From DTU098 sp964498525 (GTDB taxonomy: Bacteria > Bacillota > Desulfotomaculia > Desulfotomaculales > Pelotomaculaceae), in NCBI GenBank assembly GCA_964498525.1, contig CAZCGU010000008.1:1-64000 (forward strand): a stretch of DNA of 64,000 nucleotides. The letters run 5' to 3'. This document shows, piece after piece, positions 44,575 to 53,102 of this stretch; the first letter of the stretch is position 1, and every line of letters begins with the position of its first letter. The translations under genes were made by a program, and so were the position numbers. The notes beneath the pieces were generated by a model. That model saw only the letters and a program-made list of their open reading frames with translations. It ran no database searches and was not told the DNA's origin.

Positions 44575-44739
44575 GGCAGGGGTTTTAAACAGCCGGTTAA
44601 ATGACGGATTACTTTCTTCCCGGGCAAACTTTACACAAGAAAAAAGCCGACTGGACGGGAGAATTAAAGCGAAACCATCTGCCGGACAGCCGGGATGCGG
44701 CATAGGGACCGGCGGCAAAAGAAAGGAAAGGGAAGGTTT

Positions 44740-45648
44740 GTGGAGATCATTGTTATCGTCAGGAAGGTTCCCGATCCCGCTTCCATAGAGGTGGATCAGC
44801 GCACCGGCCTGGTGGATTTCCAGCGTATGGTTTATATTACCTGCCCCCCGGATCTGTGCGCTGTTGAAGAAGCCCTGCGGCTTCGGGAAGGAACAGGGGG
44901 GCGGGTGACGGTACTGGCCCCGGGGCCGCCGGATCTGGAGGATTCTCTGAGGGAATGCCTGGCCATGGGCGCTGATAGGGTTTTAAGGGTAGGGGGCGGC
45001 GACTGGACCCGGGAGATTCCCCCTGCCGCTGCGGGCTTTGTCCTGGCCCGGGTGATGGGGGACTGTACCTGGGACCTGGCCCTTTGCGGGGAGATCGGAG
45101 GAGCCCGGGAGGCCGATCCGCTGCCAGCCTGGCTTTCCGAATATCTGCGGGTTCCCCTGGTAACGGCTGTCACGGAGCTAAAACTGACAGGGAGCGAGCG
45201 GGGGATGCTGCTGGAGCGCAAATTGGAAAAGGGCCGCAGGCAGGTTCTGGAGTGCGGGCTCCCTGCCCTTTTTACTGTGGACCCATCCCTTAATCAGCCC
45301 CGGGAGGGTTCCCTGCCTTCTTTGCTAAGGGCCCTGGAGGACGCGGTTGAAACCATCGAAGTTGACCCGGGGAGCGTTCTGGGACTGCTGCCGGGGGGGG
45401 TTTGCACCAGAAATGCGGGCGGGCTTCAGCCCTTCAGCCCTCCACCGCGTCCCATCTTTACCCCGGCTAGTACCCTGCCCGCCCGGGCCAGAATAGAGCA
45501 GATGCTCTCCGGCGGACTAGCTGAAAAAGGCGGGCTGCCCGTTGAAGGCCCGCCCGGCGCGGTTGTGGATAGGATGATCGCTTTTCTCCAGGAAAAGGGT
45601 TTTCTGGGGAAGGCCGGACATCCCGAAGGAAAGGCGGGCTTCGAATAG
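44740..45648 (+). CDS. etfB: electron transfer flavoprotein beta subunit (FixA/EtfB-like)
   Basis: GTG 44740 gives MEIIVIVRKVPDPASIEVDQ, the normal EtfB N-terminus, after AAGGGAAGG; upstream in-frame codons add a spurious basic tail. The 302-residue protein is AANH-like (DLCAVEEALRLRE, LAMGADRVLRV). It is longer than classical EtfB (about 260), with a Pro-rich segment at about 230-255 and a helical tail. The 165-bp gap to fixX contains a 34-codon ATG frame at 44601-44705 without a good ribosome-binding site. Confidence 0.9.
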   Translation: MEIIVIVRKVPDPASIEVDQRTGLVDFQRMVYITCPPDLCAVEEALRLREGTGGRVTVLAPGPPDLEDSLRECLAMGADRVLRVGGGDWTREIPPAAAGFVLARVMGDCTWDLALCGEIGGAREADPLPAWLSEYLRVPLVTAVTELKLTGSERGMLLERKLEKGRRQVLECGLPALFTVDPSLNQPREGSLPSLLRALEDAVETIEVDPGSVLGLLPGGVCTRNAGGLQPFSPPPRPIFTPASTLPARARIEQMLSGGLAEKGGLPVEGPPGAVVDRMIAFLQEKGFLGKAGHPEGKAGFE

Positions 45649-45681
45649 TCATTATTTTTTACGGGTTGGACTGGAGGGAAA

Positions 45682-45933
45682 ATGGACAAAGTCATCTACA
45701 AGCTCCCCTGCGGAATTATGGTTAGAAGGGAAGCCTTCGGCCTTTTGTTTTACAATGTCAAGGACACCAATTTAACCTTCGTTAAACTGGACGGGGGGCT
45801 AATTCCGGACAGTCTTTGGGAGAAAGGCTTTTTTGACCCGGAAGACCGGTGCGGCAAAGAAGACCCGAAATACAATCAATTATTGCAGGAACTGGTTAAA
45901 AGGGGGCTTCTCGTTGGAACAAGAACGTCTTAG
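45682..45933 (+). CDS. mftB: mycofactocin RiPP chaperone MftB (PqqD-like)
   Basis: The 83-residue protein begins YKLPCGIMVRREAFGLLFYN and ends LLQELVKRGLLVG, the strand-turn-helix pattern of a RiPP recognition element. In mycofactocin synthesis MftB binds the precursor MftA and presents it to the radical SAM enzyme MftC. GGAGGG precedes the ATG. The stop lies 20 bases inside mftC. The family call rests on the small size, the fold pattern and its place directly before mftC. Confidence 0.85.
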   Translation: MDKVIYKLPCGIMVRREAFGLLFYNVKDTNLTFVKLDGGLIPDSLWEKGFFDPEDRCGKEDPKYNQLLQELVKRGLLVGTRTS

Positions 45934-46957
45934 CAGTGGAACTCTTTCGGCCCCGGTTAACGTAACCTGGGAGATCACCGGCCGGTGCAATTTGGACTGC
46001 CGCCACTGTCTTTCCGCCGGTGCTGCCCGGGACCACGCGGGGGAAATGAGTTTGGAGCAGTGCCGCCATTTTATTGATCATTTGAAAGGTATCAGGGTTT
46101 TTCAGGTCAACATCGGCGGCGGCGAGCCTTTTTTGCGGGAAGACCTCTGGGAGATCCTTGATTACTGCCACTTGAAGGGAATTGTCACCTGTGTCAGCAC
46201 CAACGGTACCATGCTTGATGCCGGGGCGGCCGGGAAACTTGCCCGAATGCCTTTGACTTACATTCAAATCAGCATTGACGGAGCTGTGCAGGAGACCAAC
46301 GACCGGATCCGGGGGGAGGGGAGCTACGCCCGGGCCCTGCGGGGGGTCGAATGTTTGACCCGGCAGGGCTTCAGGAACCTGAGCCTTAATACCGTCGTAC
46401 TCCGGGATAATTTCAAGGAAATCCATGATCTTTACCGGCTGGCCAGGTTCTACGGAGCCAAAACAAGGCTTTCCCGCTTCAGACCTGCGGGAAGGGCCAG
46501 GGATACCTGGCAGGAATACCACCTGACAAAACAGCAAATTTTGGAGCTTTCCGCGTACCTCAGCGAATTCAAAGACGTGCTCACCGGGGACTCTTTTTTT
46601 TCCATAACCGCGGAGGACCGCAAAAATTTGGGTCTTAATATGTGCGGGGCGGCCAGAATGACCTGCTGCGTTGCGCCGGACGGCAGTGTTTACCCCTGCG
46701 CCTTTCTTCAGGAAAGCGATTTCTACGCGGGGAACGTCCTGGAACAGCCCCTGGCAGAAATCTGGCGCCGGGCCGGCAGCTTCAACCTTTTGCGAAGTTT
46801 AAGGAAAGAGGCCTGCGCGGCGTGCCCCCGCTTTGATCTGTGCCACGGGGGCTGCCCGGCTGTGGCGTTTTTTCTGAAACGTGAGTTAAACAGCCCGGAC
46901 CCCGAGTGCCTCCGGCAAATCAGCGAGCCGGAAGAAAAACCCGGGGAAGTTTATTAA
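45914..46957 (+). CDS. mftC: mycofactocin radical SAM maturase MftC
   Basis: TTG 45914 lies eight bases after AAAAGGGGG and overlaps mftB. The 347-residue protein has the AdoMet cluster motif CNLDCRHC at 25-32, the GGGEP motif (NIGGGEPFLREDLWEIL), ISIDGAVQETNDRIRG, and a C-terminal SPASM region for auxiliary clusters (CGAARMTCC, then C-x5-C-type CPRFDLCHGGCPA near 302-318). MftC decarboxylates and crosslinks the C-terminal Val-Tyr of MftA in the known system. No MftA is found near it here. Confidence 0.9.
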   Translation: MEQERLSSGTLSAPVNVTWEITGRCNLDCRHCLSAGAARDHAGEMSLEQCRHFIDHLKGIRVFQVNIGGGEPFLREDLWEILDYCHLKGIVTCVSTNGTMLDAGAAGKLARMPLTYIQISIDGAVQETNDRIRGEGSYARALRGVECLTRQGFRNLSLNTVVLRDNFKEIHDLYRLARFYGAKTRLSRFRPAGRARDTWQEYHLTKQQILELSAYLSEFKDVLTGDSFFSITAEDRKNLGLNMCGAARMTCCVAPDGSVYPCAFLQESDFYAGNVLEQPLAEIWRRAGSFNLLRSLRKEACAACPRFDLCHGGCPAVAFFLKRELNSPDPECLRQISEPEEKPGEVY

Positions 46958-47260
46958 GAGTTGCAACTAAACGCTTCCTTTAAGGGGAAGTTTACCAGTC
47001 CCCTTCCGGGGCAGTTCTTTAAAAAGCGTGAATTGCCGCCCCGGGAGCCCGTTCCCCGGCGGGAGCCTGTGGCCTGGCAGTTGAATCCTGTGACCTGGCC
47101 GTCTGTTTGCCGGGCAGCTGAAATATGCGCGCCAGGCAATGCTGGAAACGAGTATTTACCTCTTGGGGAAACCGGGTGTTATACCGGGCGCCCGGGCAAA
47201 GCGGTTGAGTAACGCTGCCTTTTGGCGCGGACGGAGCTAAATTGGGGGAGTTGGGCAAGG
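46958..47260 (+). other. gap between mftC and mftF, no recognisable precursor gene
   Basis: About 300 bases. All three forward frames were read. A TTG-initiated 83-codon frame (46961-47212) and short ATG frames at about 47124-47240 lack ribosome-binding sites and any GVY/CGVY-like ending. Nothing here supports a mycofactocin precursor. Confidence 0.5.
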
Positions 47261-48730
47261 GTGCGTCTGTTTTTAAATACACTGGGTTTTAGTTTCCCGG
47301 CAGGTGTCCGCCTGGTAAAAATGGGCGCACAATACACCCTGGTCCGGGATTACCCCCTCCGGCTTTTGCAGATCAACCGGTCCCTGTACGGGTTATTGCA
47401 GGGACTTGCGGCGGGGGAAAACCTGTGCGGCTTGACGGCCGGTCTGCCGCCCGCCGGACGTAAAAATATTGAGGGGTTGCTTCTCACCCTGGCGGCCGGC
47501 GGTTACCTCGACCTGCACAGCACTGGTTTCCTGCCGGACGAAAACTACCCCCTGGTATCAATAATCATTCCCGTTAAAAACAGGCCGGAAGACATCCGGG
47601 ACTGCCTGACCTCCCTGGCATTCCTGGATTACTCCGGGGAGAAGCTGGAGATTATTGTTGTTGACGACGGTTCCTCGGACAATACGGGGGAAGTGGCCGC
47701 TGCCTTTGATGTGAACTTAATCCGGTTGCCGGTGTCAAGGGGGCCGGCGGCCTGCCGGAACGCCGGAGCCGGGGCAGCAAAGGGGGAAATCCTCGCTTTT
47801 CTGGACAGCGATTGCCGGGCCGGCCGGGGCTGGTTGAAGGAACTGGCGCCCTTTTTTGCCTTTGAAGAAGTGGGAGCGGTGGGCGGTTTTGTGGAAGGCT
47901 ATTTTAAAGAATCCCCCCTGGACCGCTACGAAGAGGTCTTTTCTTCGCTGAACCTGGGCCGGCGCATTTTGCTGGGGAGTCGTTCCGGCTCCGGGTTTTA
48001 CGTTCCCACCTGTAATTTGCTGGTTCGCAAGGACGTTTTCATCCTGGCCGGTGGTTTAACGGAAGGGATGCATGTGGGGGAGGACGTTGATTTTTGCTGG
48101 CGGCTGCGGGACCTGGGCCACTCCCTCCTCTATTTGCCCGCCGGCAGTGTCGCCCACAGGCACCGGAACAAGCTGTCCCAAATGCTCAGAAGGCGGTTTG
48201 CCTACGGGACTTCCGAGGCGGCCCTGTATCTTAAACACCCGGAAAAAAAGAAACGGTTTTCCGTTCCCCTTTTCGACGGGCTTTCGTTTTTAACTCTTTC
48301 CTGCGCGGTGTTGTCCGGGACGCCCGCCCTGCTGCTGCTGATTCCGTTTTTTTTTGCTGCCGGGTATGCTCAAAAGGCAGTCTTTCTGAAAAGAATCCAG
48401 GTGGTTATTCCTCGCAAGTCCCTTTTTCTCTCCGCAGTCAGAAGCACATTCTCTTTCTGTTACTATGCCAGCTTTCATTTAATTCGCTATTACCTGGTAC
48501 CGCTGATTATCCTTGGGTTTGTCCATCCGCCCCTGGGGCTGTTGTTGCTGATCATGCTGGCTCTGGTTTCTCTTGTGGACTACAGAAATAAAAAACCCCT
48601 GCTTCCTTTTCCCGTGTTTTTGTTTTATTACGTTCTGGAGCACGGTTTCTACCAGGCCGGAGTATTTGCGGGTTGTTTAAAACACAGGCATTTCCGCTGC
48701 TATCTCCCCCAGCTAAAGGTTACCCGCTAA
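47261..48730 (+). CDS. mftF: mycofactocin glycosyltransferase MftF
   Basis: GTG 47261 lies ten bases after GGGGAG; an in-frame TTG at 47222 is the alternative. The 489-residue protein has an N-terminal PqqD-like region (VKMGAQYTLVRDYPLRLLQI). A GT2 domain follows (VSIIIPVKNRPEDI about 100; VDDGSSDNT; LDSDCRAG; EGMHVGEDVDFCWRLRDLG about 268-286; MLRRRFAYGTSEAALYLKHP). Several C-terminal membrane segments cover about 345-470. This whole pattern is specific to MftF, which builds the oligoglucose tail of mycofactocin. It ends 20 bases from the convergent glcF gene. Confidence 0.9.
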   Translation: MRLFLNTLGFSFPAGVRLVKMGAQYTLVRDYPLRLLQINRSLYGLLQGLAAGENLCGLTAGLPPAGRKNIEGLLLTLAAGGYLDLHSTGFLPDENYPLVSIIIPVKNRPEDIRDCLTSLAFLDYSGEKLEIIVVDDGSSDNTGEVAAAFDVNLIRLPVSRGPAACRNAGAGAAKGEILAFLDSDCRAGRGWLKELAPFFAFEEVGAVGGFVEGYFKESPLDRYEEVFSSLNLGRRILLGSRSGSGFYVPTCNLLVRKDVFILAGGLTEGMHVGEDVDFCWRLRDLGHSLLYLPAGSVAHRHRNKLSQMLRRRFAYGTSEAALYLKHPEKKKRFSVPLFDGLSFLTLSCAVLSGTPALLLLIPFFFAAGYAQKAVFLKRIQVVIPRKSLFLSAVRSTFSFCYYASFHLIRYYLVPLIILGFVHPPLGLLLLIMLALVSLVDYRNKKPLLPFPVFLFYYVLEHGFYQAGVFAGCLKHRHFRCYLPQLKVTR

Positions 48731-48750
48731 ATGCCGCGTTTGAACCGCGG

Positions 48751-50013
48751 TTACTTCAGGGCCAGGGCCAGGAGTTCCGCGGTGTGCAGCACTTTCTTCC
48801 CCAACCCTTCCCGGGCGATCCCGTCTTCCAGCTGCATCCGGCAGGCGCTGCAGCCTGTAACCACAACCTCCGCCCCGGTTCCTGCGATGTCCGCCAGCTT
48901 GTGTTTTAAAATATTATAGGAAACGTCGTAATGGGTTAGGTTAAAGGTCCCGGCGTTGCCGCAGCACCGGTCCGGCTCCTGGAGCGGGACGAAATCCAGG
49001 CCGGGAATGGCGCCGATGATTTCCAGCGGTTCCCTGGTCACACCCAGGCCGCGCCCCAGGTGGCAGGGTTCGTGGTAGGTCGCCTTAAGGGCCACCTCCT
49101 TTAACAGCCGCTGGTCCAGGGGGGCGACGTTCCAGATAAAATCCGCAATGTCGTATGTTTTTGCCGCCAGTTCCCGGGCCTTTTTGGCGTAACCCGGCGT
49201 TCCGTTCAGAAGGTCGACGTACTTTTTCTTGAAGGACTCGCCGCAGGTGCCGCAGGCAACCACAAGGGCGTCCACGTTCAGCCCGGAAAACAGGTCGACG
49301 TGGGAGCGGGCCATCTGCTCCGCCGTGTCCATGACGCCGTTTATGGCCAGCGGCGCGCCGCAGCAGTGCTGTTCCCCGGGGATTAAGACCGAAACCCCGT
49401 TTTTGTTCAGGATCTCCACAACGGCCCGGCCGGTGGCGGGGTAGACATAATTGATCAGGCACCCGGTGAAGAAGGCAACTTTGCCTTTGGCGCCGGGCAC
49501 AGTCGCTGCTTCTTTCATTCCGTCCCGGAAGGTCCGGGGTGACAGGGGGGGGATCACCCGCCGCAGGTCCAGGCCCAGGGGGAAGCGGGGTGTAAGGCCC
49601 CCGGAGGAGTGGGGCTTAAAAAACAGGCCCCTGGCCCGGGCGGCGGTTTTAAAACCCAGGTCCAGCAGACCCTGGTTTTTTAGGGCCGTGGCCATAAGCC
49701 TTTTAAAGGCCGGAACTCCGCCGTCCCGGATCATGGCCGCCCGGGCGGCCAGAAAAATCCTGTCGATTGGAACGCCGCAGGGGCAGGTGACATTGCAGGC
49801 ATAGCAGGTTAAACACTCGAACCGCTCGGCCAGAGCGGGGGTGTAGCCAATCCTGCCCTGGAGGACGAATTTGGCCAGGGCTATCCGGCCCCTGGCCACG
49901 GCGGACTCGGCGCCGGTTTCCAGATAGTAGGGACAGGTTGCCTGGCAGAAGCCGCAACGCATGCACCTTGCGATTTCCTCTTCCAGATCGGACAGCTTGT
50001 AACTGCGGTTCAC
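48751..50013 (-). CDS. glcF: GlcF-type Fe-S subunit of 2-hydroxyacid dehydrogenase
   Basis: The 420-residue protein has two ferredoxin motifs (CMRCGFCQATCPYY, CLTCYACNVTCPCGVP) followed by two CCG domains (EQHCCGAPLA, CHLGRGLG, DRCCGNAG, GCSACRMQL). It accepts electrons from the FAD subunit GlcD. GTG 50013 overlaps the glcD stop (GTGA). The product would oxidise glycolate or D-lactate; the substrate cannot be fixed by eye. Confidence 0.92.
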   Translation of the reverse strand: MNRSYKLSDLEEEIARCMRCGFCQATCPYYLETGAESAVARGRIALAKFVLQGRIGYTPALAERFECLTCYACNVTCPCGVPIDRIFLAARAAMIRDGGVPAFKRLMATALKNQGLLDLGFKTAARARGLFFKPHSSGGLTPRFPLGLDLRRVIPPLSPRTFRDGMKEAATVPGAKGKVAFFTGCLINYVYPATGRAVVEILNKNGVSVLIPGEQHCCGAPLAINGVMDTAEQMARSHVDLFSGLNVDALVVACGTCGESFKKKYVDLLNGTPGYAKKARELAAKTYDIADFIWNVAPLDQRLLKEVALKATYHEPCHLGRGLGVTREPLEIIGAIPGLDFVPLQEPDRCCGNAGTFNLTHYDVSYNILKHKLADIAGTGAEVVVTGCSACRMQLEDGIAREGLGKKVLHTAELLALALK

Positions 50014-51407
50014 TGCCGACCCTCCCCGCAGGGAAACATTTTACCGGGGTTCAAAAGCCCCTCCGGGTCCAGGGCCTTTTTGATTTTTTGCAGGACCTGC
50101 ACGCCCTGGCCGCCTAACTCCCAGGGCAGGTAGCGGGCCTTGGCCAACCCGATCCCGTGCTCGCCGGTAAGCGTTCCCCCCATGGCCAGAGCGGCTTTGA
50201 AGATTTCGTCCACCGCCCGGTGGACCCGCTCCATCTCTTCTTCATCCCTGGAGTCGGTAAGGATGGTGGGGTGCAGGTTGCCGTCCCCGGCGTGGCCGAA
50301 GGTTCCGATGGTGAGATTGTAGCGCCGGCCGATATCCTGAATTGCCAGAAGCATCTCTGTAATTTTGCTGCGGGGCACCGTGGCATCCTCCAGGATGGTG
50401 GTGGGGCGCCTGCGGGCCAGGGCGGGCAGGGCGGCCCGCCGGGCTTCCCAGAGCTGATCCCGTTCCCTGACGCCGGCGGCGGACCTCACCGTTCCCCCGT
50501 TTTGGGTAATAACCTCCCGGACGGCGGCCGCCTCGCGCCGGACCACCTCGGGAATCCCGTCCACCTCTACCAGGAGAACCGCTTCAGCTTCCGTGGGCAA
50601 CCCGATCCGGGCGTGCGCTTCCACTGTTTCTATGGTAACCCGGTCCATGATTTCCATGGTGGCCGGGATTACTTTGCTCCGGATAATCCCGGTAATGGAG
50701 CGTCCCGCTGAAGCCAGGTCCCCAAAGGCTGCCAGCATGGTTTCCCGGACTTCCGGCGCCGGAATGAGGCGCAGGATGATTTCCGTGATAATGCCCAGGG
50801 TGCCTTCGGAACCAGTAAACAGCCGGACCATGTCGTAGGCCGTAACGTTTTTAACCGTCTTGCCGCCGAAACGGACGATCTCACCGCCGGCCAGGACAAC
50901 CTGCAGGCCCATTACGTAGTCCCTGGTTACCCCATATTTTAATCCCCTCAAACCCCCGGCGCACTCGGCCACACTGCCGCCCATGGTGGCGGTGGCCAGG
51001 GATCCCGGGTCAGGCGGGTAAATCAGACCGTGTGGAGCAACGGCGCTGTTGAGGGTCTGGATGACCACCCCCGGCTGCACCGTGGCCGTCAGGTTATCCA
51101 GGTCTATATCCAGGATTTTGTTCATCTTCAGCAGTGACAGCACGATGCCCCCCTGCACCGGAACCGTTCCCCCGCTGAGGTTGGTTCCCGCGCCCCGGGG
51201 GTAAACCGGCAGTTTGTACTGTCCCGCAATTTTTACGATCTCCCCAACCTGTTCCGTGGTTGCCGGCGTTACCAGCAGGTCCGGCAGGTATTCAGGCAGG
51301 CCGGCTGTTGCATCGAAGGAATAGCACAGCAGATCTTCCGGGGTGGTGACAACGTTTTCCCGGCCCAAAACGCCTTGCAGGGTGCGAATAGCTTCCTTAA
51401 TAGACAT
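50010..51407 (-). CDS. glcD: GlcD-type FAD-linked 2-hydroxyacid dehydrogenase
   Basis: The 465-residue protein has the FAD PCMH fold (VYPRGAGTNLSGGTVPVQGG; PPDPGSLATATMGGSVAECAGG) and the C-terminal oxidase domain ending with FGHAGDGNLHPTIL and LTGEHGIGLAK. It oxidises D-lactate or glycolate. It is translationally coupled to glcF and convergent with the mft operon. Together with lutC and lutBA the window holds two separate lactate-type oxidising systems. Confidence 0.93.
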   Translation of the reverse strand: MSIKEAIRTLQGVLGRENVVTTPEDLLCYSFDATAGLPEYLPDLLVTPATTEQVGEIVKIAGQYKLPVYPRGAGTNLSGGTVPVQGGIVLSLLKMNKILDIDLDNLTATVQPGVVIQTLNSAVAPHGLIYPPDPGSLATATMGGSVAECAGGLRGLKYGVTRDYVMGLQVVLAGGEIVRFGGKTVKNVTAYDMVRLFTGSEGTLGIITEIILRLIPAPEVRETMLAAFGDLASAGRSITGIIRSKVIPATMEIMDRVTIETVEAHARIGLPTEAEAVLLVEVDGIPEVVRREAAAVREVITQNGGTVRSAAGVRERDQLWEARRAALPALARRRPTTILEDATVPRSKITEMLLAIQDIGRRYNLTIGTFGHAGDGNLHPTILTDSRDEEEMERVHRAVDEIFKAALAMGGTLTGEHGIGLAKARYLPWELGGQGVQVLQKIKKALDPEGLLNPGKMFPCGEGRQ

Positions 51408-51819
51408 GAGCGCTCAACTCCTCCGTTCCTGTTCCAGGCGCCAGGCAGCCCGGGATTTCCCATGGATTTGACGCTGTGACCATGTTGCCTGTCTTCCTTA
51501 TATGTTCCGGGAAATATCTTTACTTCGCCTTATAACAAAATTGTGACACACTTTAGAAAAGTTTACAATACGGCAGATGCGGCTCTTGTTTTTTCCTTTG
51601 GTAAATCCATTAACCAACACGCCTGCACGGATACCGGTGGTGAACCGGTATATTAAGCAGTGTTAAATACTGTATAACCGGCTTTTCCCCCGGGCCCCGC
51701 ACCCGCGGTCCGTATTGGGGAAATCCAAAAAAGCCCAGGGAAAGAAAAAGGTTTTGTTTCCTTACCCTGCCCAGCCCCCCGGGGCGGAGTTCATCTTTTA
51801 AAGGGAACCCATGTTGATG
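51408..51819. other. divergent intergenic region with interrupted palindrome
   Basis: No gene is visible. ATACCGGT (51631-51638) and ACCGGTAT (51644-51651) form a perfect 8-bp inverted repeat around GGTGA, an operator-like site between glcD and the HAD gene. No convincing minus-strand promoter for glcDF was found. Confidence 0.45.
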
Positions 51820-51849
51820 TTGCCTTATAGCTGGATCATTCCTTATAAT
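51820..51849 (+). promoter_or_regulatory. sigma-A-type promoter upstream of HAD gene
   Basis: TTGCCT (51820-51825) and TATAAT (51844-51849) are separated by 18 bases, about 80 bases before the HAD start codon. Confidence 0.6.
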
Positions 51850-51929
51850 AGAGTTTAGACAGCAGCCGGTTTTTGCTAATCAAATATTTTTTGCTATTCC
51901 GGTATCTTCTCAAAAAGAGGTATAACGTC

Positions 51930-52565
51930 ATGATTAAACATGTAATATTTGATTTTGACGGGACAATTGTTGATTCGATCGATTTGTCCATTGAGTTGTT
52001 CAACGAGCTGGCTGACAAATATAAATTTAACAGGATTTTAAATAACCAGCTGGATTACCTGCGAAACCTGTCTTTTGTCGAGCGGTGCAGGGCCGTTAAG
52101 GTGCCGCTCTACAGAATTCCCCTGCTGGGAATTGAGATAACCAGAAATTACAGGAAGATCGTTGGCGAGCTCCGGATCTTTGAGGGGATTTATGATGTTA
52201 TCCACAGGCTGAAGGAACAGGGTTTGGAGTTAAGCATAATTTCCTCAAATTCCGGCGAAAATATTAAGGCCTTTCTTAAAGAAAACGGCATTGATGTATT
52301 TAATGGGGTTTATTGCAGCAGGAACTTATTCGGCAAGGAAAAAATTATTGACAGGTTTATTAAAAAACATAGCCTGGAAAAGGATGAGGTTATCTATATT
52401 GGTGACGAGTACAGAGATGTAATGGCGTGTAAAATCAGCAATGTAAAAGTGATCGCTGTTTCCTGGGGCTTTGATTCCCCGGACATGCTGCTTAAAGCCG
52501 GACCTGATTTTATCGTGGAAAGCCCCCAGGGGATAATTAAATTTCTGATCCCCAGGGCCGGCTGA
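51930..52565 (+). CDS. HAD-superfamily hydrolase, phosphoglycolate-phosphatase-like
   Basis: ATG 51930 follows AAAGAGG and gives MIKHVIFDFDGTIVDSIDLS, placing the catalytic motif DFDGT at 8-12. SSNSGENI and IYIGDEYRDVMACKIS provide motifs II and IV. The 211-residue length and helical cap fit the phosphoglycolate phosphatase (Gph/PpaX) group. The substrate is uncertain. The gene is more AT-rich than its neighbours, a mild sign of separate origin. Confidence 0.85.
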   Translation: MIKHVIFDFDGTIVDSIDLSIELFNELADKYKFNRILNNQLDYLRNLSFVERCRAVKVPLYRIPLLGIEITRNYRKIVGELRIFEGIYDVIHRLKEQGLELSIISSNSGENIKAFLKENGIDVFNGVYCSRNLFGKEKIIDRFIKKHSLEKDEVIYIGDEYRDVMACKISNVKVIAVSWGFDSPDMLLKAGPDFIVESPQGIIKFLIPRAG

Positions 52566-52590
52566 TAAAGCATCTAACATCTTCAGACCT

Positions 52591-52959
52591 TTAATCCTGC
52601 AACTTCAACTTCCCCCAATACCACCACCAAAGGCGGCTGATTTTCTGCCCGGGGCTTACCCCCGGGTAGTGTCTTTTTCCCGAGGTTTCCTGCACAAAAA
52701 TAATATCATAGCGCTCCCCGCCTTTGAAATGTTCAAAGTCCAGATAAACGCATACTTCTTCGCCGGGCGTCAGGACAGCGGACAGGGGTACAAGGACAGT
52801 GGGTTTTAAACCCGAGCGCCTCGGGTAGCGGATACCGAATCCAACTATATCAACGGGCGCTCCGCCTGTATTTAAGGCCCGCGCCCGGATTCTGGTTTTA
52901 CAGGGTATTTCAAGATCGCTGCAGGGGGTTGCTCTGAACCAGTTCACTTTCAGCGTCAA
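52591..52959 (-). CDS. hypothetical protein, 122 residues
   Basis: The TTG at 52959 lies 12 bases after AAGGAG on the minus strand. The sequence alternates hydrophobic strands (RIRARALNTGGAPVDIVGFGIRY, EEVCVYLDFEHF) and ends with an aromatic WWWYWGKLKL stretch. It reads as a small beta-sandwich. It has no signal peptide and no recognised family, and is probably monocistronic. Confidence 0.5.
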   Translation of the reverse strand: MTLKVNWFRATPCSDLEIPCKTRIRARALNTGGAPVDIVGFGIRYPRRSGLKPTVLVPLSAVLTPGEEVCVYLDFEHFKGGERYDIIFVQETSGKRHYPGVSPGQKISRLWWWYWGKLKLQD

Positions 52960-53102
52960 TTAAGAAGCACTCCTTCCGCCTTAGGATTCTGCAAAAAAGA
53001 AGGCTTTCCTCCCTATGCGCCTGTTTTTCCAAGGAAAAGTCGGAACTGAAATACCGGTCCGGATATGATAAAAGTGCGGGAATCCCGCATGATCAGCCCA
53101 TA

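Noticed and set aside
41982..45648. Treating etfA/etfB as an ordinary housekeeping ETF
   Set aside because: The two subunits are separated by fixC and fixX and embedded between mycofactocin-associated OYE genes and mftB, so they belong to a dedicated Fix-type module.
46961..47212. 83-codon frame between mftC and mftF as a possible mycofactocin precursor
   Set aside because: It starts with TTG without a ribosome-binding site, is rich in Pro and Arg, and does not end in a Val-Tyr core. Mycofactocin precursors are shorter and end in a conserved CGVY-like motif.
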